From positions 1 through 9,792 of the forward strand of contig DATKRK010000365.1 in assembly GCA_035532215.1 (NCBI GenBank): a stretch of DNA of 9,792 nt, given 5' to 3'. This document shows positions 6,762 to 9,792 of this stretch, in pieces (positions within the stretch are counted from its first letter, which is position 1; each line of letters begins with the position of its first letter). Source of the DNA: JAICIG01 sp035532215. GTDB lineage: Bacteria; Planctomycetota; Planctomycetia; Pirellulales; JAICIG01. The position numbers and the translations under genes were made by a program. Below the pieces are notes generated by a model. It saw nothing but the letters and a program-made list of their open reading frames with translations. It was not told the DNA's origin and ran no database searches.

Positions 6762-8231
6762 ATGCGCCAGCTACTGAGCAGTCTTTGCCTATTGAGCTGC
6801 CTTTTCGAACAGGCCGCGAGGGGCCAGCAACGCACGCCGCTTCGGGGTCCGACGGTTCGTGCTGCGCGTTCGGAGCGGTTCGTGCTGCCGCCCGGCGCCG
6901 AGCCCATTACCGCGAGGGCCGCCCTTCCGAGGCCGCGGCGTCTGGCCTTGGCCGACCTGGAGGCTTGGGCGCTCGGAAACAATCCGACGATCGCCGCCGC
7001 CGAGGCGCTGGTCCGCCAGCAGCAGGGCATGTGGCGTCAAGCGGGCCTCTATCCCAACCCGACCGCCGGCTATCTGCGCACCGATCCGAATCAGCCGCGG
7101 CAGAGCGAAACGCAAGGCTTGTTCCTCAGCCAGGAGTTCGTCACCGCCAAGAAGTTGCGGCTGGCCCAGGCAGCGGAACGGCAGGACATCGAGTGGCGGC
7201 GCTGGCAGCTCGCTGCGCAGCGCCGTCGCGTCGTCAACGACGTGCGGATTCGCTTCCATGAAGTGCTCGGCGCGCAGCGGGCCATCCGCGAGGCGGCCGC
7301 CATGGAGCGGCTGGCGGCCGACGGCGTGCGAGCGGTTCGCGAAATGGTCGAAGTGAAGCAAGCCAGCCGGCCGGAACTGCTGCAGGCCGAAATGCAACTG
7401 CACGCCTTTCGCATCGCGCTGGCCGATGCCCAATACCGACACCTGACCGCCTGGCGCCAACTGGCGAACGTGGCGGGCGTTCCCCGGCTGCCGCCGACCG
7501 AGTTGATCGGCGACCTGGAGCGCATACCCAGGCTCGAATGGGAGGCGAGTCTGCGGCGATTGTTGGCCGAAAACCCGGTACTGCGGTCGCAGCGGAACTT
7601 CATCCAGGCGGCGCGAATCGACGTGCGGTTGGCCCGCGCCCAGGCCGTGCCCAATCTGAACGTGCAGATGGTCGTGCAGCACGATCAGGTGATGAAATAC
7701 AATTCGGTCAGCACGCTGGCGGCGCTGCCGCTGCCGATTTTCAATCGCAACCAGGGCAACATCCAGCTCGCGCAGGCGGAAGTGCAACAGCAGCAGCAGG
7801 AATATCAGCGGATCGAGCTGGCGCTGCAGGACCAACTCGCGGGAACCTTCAACCAGTATCTCAGCGCCAAGAACCAGGCCGAGCAATTGCGGCAAGAGAT
7901 CTTGCCCCGAGCGAAAGAGAACTTGGACCTGACCGTCGAGGGGCAAAAGCTGGGGGAATTCGACTTGGCAAGCGTGCTGGGCGCGCGGCAGAAGTTTTTC
8001 GACGTCGCGCTGGCCTATGTCGATGCCTTGACCGCCGTGCACAAGGTGGCGATCGAGATCGACGGACTGCAGTTCACCGGCGGCCTGAACCCGACCGAGA
8101 TCGGTACGGCCTTGCAGCATCAGGGCGCGATCGGCGGCGGAACGCGGAGCGTGCTGTTGCAACAATTGCAGCAGCAGGGGCTGCAAGGCAGCCAACTTCT
8201 GCCGGGCTCGATCCAGGGGACAGCGCGGTAG
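6762..8231 (+). CDS. TolC-type outer membrane efflux protein
   Basis: This 489-residue protein belongs to the outer membrane factor family (TolC, CusC, CzcC). These proteins trimerise into a beta-barrel plus alpha-helical tunnel that lets an efflux pump empty outside the cell. Residues 1-20 are a short hydrophobic export signal. Cys13 sits in LLSC, a poor lipobox, so lipid attachment as in CusC is possible but doubtful. Two homologous OEP repeats follow. The first is at about 60-240 (LALADLEAWALGNNPTIAAAE, then GLYPNPTAGY). The second is at about 258-435 (LRRLLAENPVLRSQRNF, ALPLPIFNRNQGNIQLAQAE, and a closing GEFDLASVLGARQKFFDVALAY). Long helices with many Gln and Ala residues (about 335-390) fit the tunnel coiled coils. 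The tail after 440 is Gln- and Gly-rich and unassigned. The adaptor gene follows on the same strand after 208 bases, in the usual order for RND-type pumps. Confidence 0.9.
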   Translation: MRQLLSSLCLLSCLFEQAARGQQRTPLRGPTVRAARSERFVLPPGAEPITARAALPRPRRLALADLEAWALGNNPTIAAAEALVRQQQGMWRQAGLYPNPTAGYLRTDPNQPRQSETQGLFLSQEFVTAKKLRLAQAAERQDIEWRRWQLAAQRRRVVNDVRIRFHEVLGAQRAIREAAAMERLAADGVRAVREMVEVKQASRPELLQAEMQLHAFRIALADAQYRHLTAWRQLANVAGVPRLPPTELIGDLERIPRLEWEASLRRLLAENPVLRSQRNFIQAARIDVRLARAQAVPNLNVQMVVQHDQVMKYNSVSTLAALPLPIFNRNQGNIQLAQAEVQQQQQEYQRIELALQDQLAGTFNQYLSAKNQAEQLRQEILPRAKENLDLTVEGQKLGEFDLASVLGARQKFFDVALAYVDALTAVHKVAIEIDGLQFTGGLNPTEIGTALQHQGAIGGGTRSVLLQQLQQQGLQGSQLLPGSIQGTAR

Positions 8232-8369
8232 GCGCCGGTTTCGGGTGAAAGGGGCCAACGTCTCATCGATAGCTGCTACAATTGATGGTGGGCGCCCTCG
8301 TTGTACTACATAAGTTACAAGCTAGCATTTCAAGCGTTGTGAGAGCGCGTGGATGCTGCACTTTTACAT

Positions 8370-8396
8370 AGCCCAGGCATTTATGCCTGGGATCCG
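8370..8396. repeat. Palindrome copy 1, upstream of the adaptor gene
   Basis: The core 8372-8391, CCCAGGCATTTATGCCTGGG, is a 9-bp stem with a TT loop. The 27 bases 8370-8396 recur at 9703-9729 with a single difference, in the loop. It sits in the 208-base gap between the outer membrane factor and adaptor genes, 44 bases before the adaptor start. Confidence 0.9.
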
Positions 8397-8439
8397 CTCG
8401 GCCTCGCGAATGAAAGTGAACGATTAATTGTCCCGATTC

Positions 8440-9678
8440 ATGAAGCACGAGCGAACCGTTGCCAGCCTGACGGCAATCCTCATCGTAGCTGCGGCCTCGG
8501 CAGCCTGGTTCCTGCCCGATGGGCTGCCTGCCTGGAGGAGCGGTTGGGCTCATCCGGCCGCGGCAAAATCGCCAACCGTTGGCGCGGACCATGACGACGA
8601 AGAGACGCCCGAGCTGGTCCGGCTGGCTTCGGCCGATCTGGCGCGGCAAATCGGCATCGAGACGGCCGAGGCCGACTTGGTGCGCCACGCACGTCGTTTG
8701 ACGTGCAACGCCGAAACGGCGTTTGCCGAGCAGCGTGTGGCCGAGGTTTTGGCCCGCGTCGACGGCATCGTCCATGACGTCCGCGTCGAGTTGAGCCAGG
8801 TCGTCAGCCGCGGCGACGTGCTGGCGGTGATCGACTCGGCGACGGTCGGCTCCGCCAAAACGCAATACCGCACGGCGCTGGCCAACCTCGATCTGGCTCA
8901 GACGACCTACGAGCGCATCCGCAAACTGGCCGAGAAGGAAATCTTGGCCGGCAAGAGCGAGTTGGAAGCGGTCACGGCCTTGACGGCGACCAAGAACAAC
9001 CTGCTGGAAGCCGAGCAACGATTGCGGAACCTGGGCTTTCAGTCGGACGATCTGGCCAAGATCGCCGCCGCGAAATCGGCCGACAACCTGTGGGAGGTCG
9101 TGGCGCCGATCGACGGCCACGTCATCGCCTGGGAGTCCACGATCGGCGAAGCCGTGGCGTCCGGCACGCAGCTTTTCGGCTTGGCCGACACCACCAAGAT
9201 GTGGCTCTGGATCGACGTCTACGAGTCGGACATCGATTCCATCCAGATCGGCCAGCCGGCGACGTTCACGATCTCGGGGACGCAAGAGCCGCTGTTCGCC
9301 GGAAAAATCACGGCAATCGGCGCCGAGGTCAATCGCATCACGCGAACCACGCGCGTGCGCGCCGAGCTGGCCAACCCCGAGGGGCGGCTGCGGGCGAACC
9401 AGTTCGGCCAGGCGAGCATTGAAATCGTCCCCGAGCACGAGGCGGTCGTCGTGCCCGCCGAAGCCGTGCAGCGAGACCAAGAGAACCGCGAGTTGGTCTT
9501 TCTGCCCGAGGGAAAGAGCGCCTACCGAGCGCGGAGCATCGTCGCCACGCCGACCGATGATCCCGACAAGTTGGAAATCGTCCGCGGCCTCGAAGCCGGC
9601 CGGACCGTCGTGACGACGGGCGCCTTCCTGCTGTTGTCCGAGATGCTCAAGGACCAAATTGCCGAAGACGTCGATTGA
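8440..9678 (+). CDS. Periplasmic adaptor of an efflux pump (CusB/CzcB-like)
   Basis: This 412-residue membrane fusion protein would link an inner-membrane transporter to the TolC-like channel encoded just upstream. Residues 8-25 are an N-terminal membrane anchor or uncleaved signal. Residues 50-56 hold a small His/Asp/Glu cluster (DHDDEE), which may bind metal; this is an inference. The order of parts is typical: lipoyl half one (about 103-137, VDGIVHDVRVELSQVVSRGD), a helical hairpin (138-213), lipoyl half two (217-250, VAPIDGHVIAWESTIGEAV), a beta-barrel (251-330) and a membrane-proximal domain (331-412, VVVPAEAVQ and GLEAGRTVVTTGAFLL). The layout is closest to heavy-metal RND adaptors, but the substrate is not proven. 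I chose the ATG at 8440; an in-frame TTG at 8428 adds four residues and has a purine-rich stretch (8411-8419) better placed for it. No transporter gene begins in the remaining 114 bases. Confidence 0.9.
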   Translation: MKHERTVASLTAILIVAAASAAWFLPDGLPAWRSGWAHPAAAKSPTVGADHDDEETPELVRLASADLARQIGIETAEADLVRHARRLTCNAETAFAEQRVAEVLARVDGIVHDVRVELSQVVSRGDVLAVIDSATVGSAKTQYRTALANLDLAQTTYERIRKLAEKEILAGKSELEAVTALTATKNNLLEAEQRLRNLGFQSDDLAKIAAAKSADNLWEVVAPIDGHVIAWESTIGEAVASGTQLFGLADTTKMWLWIDVYESDIDSIQIGQPATFTISGTQEPLFAGKITAIGAEVNRITRTTRVRAELANPEGRLRANQFGQASIEIVPEHEAVVVPAEAVQRDQENRELVFLPEGKSAYRARSIVATPTDDPDKLEIVRGLEAGRTVVTTGAFLLLSEMLKDQIAEDVD

Positions 9679-9702
9679 GCGTCTCGGGCCGGTTTTTTAA
9701 TT

Positions 9703-9729
9703 AGCCCAGGCATTCATGCCTGGGATCCG
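9703..9729. repeat. Palindrome copy 2, downstream of the adaptor gene
   Basis: The core 9705-9724, CCCAGGCATTCATGCCTGGG, differs from the copy at 8372-8391 only in the second loop base (C for T). A T6 run (9693-9698) lies before it, on the wrong side to make a plus-strand intrinsic terminator. It begins 25 bases after the adaptor stop codon. Confidence 0.9.
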
Positions 9730-9759
9730 TGAGTTATTCGATCCCCGCTTCCGATCGGC

Positions 9760-9792
9760 GCCTCGCAGGCCGCTTCCAGCGGCCTGCGAGGC
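9760..9792. repeat. 15-bp perfect hairpin at the window edge
   Basis: GCCTCGCAGGCCGCT (9760-9774) and its exact reverse complement (9778-9792) surround a TCC loop. The stem may continue past the end of the window. What follows cannot be seen, so whether it is a terminator for the efflux genes or one more intergenic repeat is open. Confidence 0.85.

Noticed and set aside
6422..7030. Minus-strand open frame of 202 codons, possible gene remnant
   Set aside because: Half of it is antisense to the outer membrane factor. The rest, with a stretch LVGLVALAPQAPTTKILVANA, is open but matches no family I recognise. It may be an intergenic repeat read by chance.
8277..8312. Possible promoters for the adaptor gene (TACAAT at 8277-8282; TTGATG at 8282 with TACATA at 8307)
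   Set aside because: The first has no recognisable -35 box and the second has a 19-base spacer with poor boxes, so neither is better than chance in this stretch.
6789..9657. Two long minus-strand open frames (6789-8258 and 8263-9657)
   Set aside because: They mirror the outer membrane factor and adaptor genes, which are well supported on the plus strand.

Overview
This GC-rich window looks like chromosomal DNA of a planctomycete, probably Pirellulales-like. That assignment is an inference. It rests on a membrane protein carrying an FSL-type hydrophobic motif like those common in planctomycete proteins, a secreted GDSL hydrolase fused to a Dabb domain, long intergenic gaps, mostly weak Shine-Dalgarno sequences, and many palindromic intergenic repeats. 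No rRNA, tRNA, CRISPR array, transposase or phage gene was found.

Layout, left to right: a gene-free stretch with a terminator-like hairpin and a four-copy hairpin array (1-493); a secreted GDSL/SGNH esterase with a C-terminal Dabb domain (494-1531, +); a gap holding a nested inverted repeat (1532-1969); an unrecognised protein with about eight membrane segments (1970-2815, +); a short gap full of hairpins (2816-3021); a NagD-like HAD-IIA phosphatase (3022-3897, -); a 607-base gap with another nested inverted repeat (3898-4504); an Xaa-Pro aminopeptidase of family M24B (4505-5797, -); a 964-base divergent gap with a 24-bp perfect stem (5798-6761); a TolC-type outer membrane factor (6762-8231, +); a 208-base gap; a CusB/CzcB-like periplasmic adaptor (8440-9678, +); and a hairpin-rich tail (9679-9792).

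The outer membrane factor and the adaptor are the only clear functional pair. Together they would form the exit duct and linker of a tripartite efflux pump whose inner-membrane transporter is not in the window and may lie just downstream. The other four genes look like independent units. The aminopeptidase and the phosphatase share a strand, but 607 bases separate them.

The genes belong to known families, apart from the unrecognised membrane protein, and I see no clear new enzymatic system. The most unusual layer is between the genes: every gap carries at least one perfect or near-perfect short palindrome. Several unrelated-looking palindromes share one design: about 20 bases, with 7-8-base arms around a TTYA core. 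Where copies differ, the changes fall in the loop or are compensated across the stem. Several copies are arranged as nested mirror images. This looks like a family of REP-like structured elements, but that is an inference from one window.
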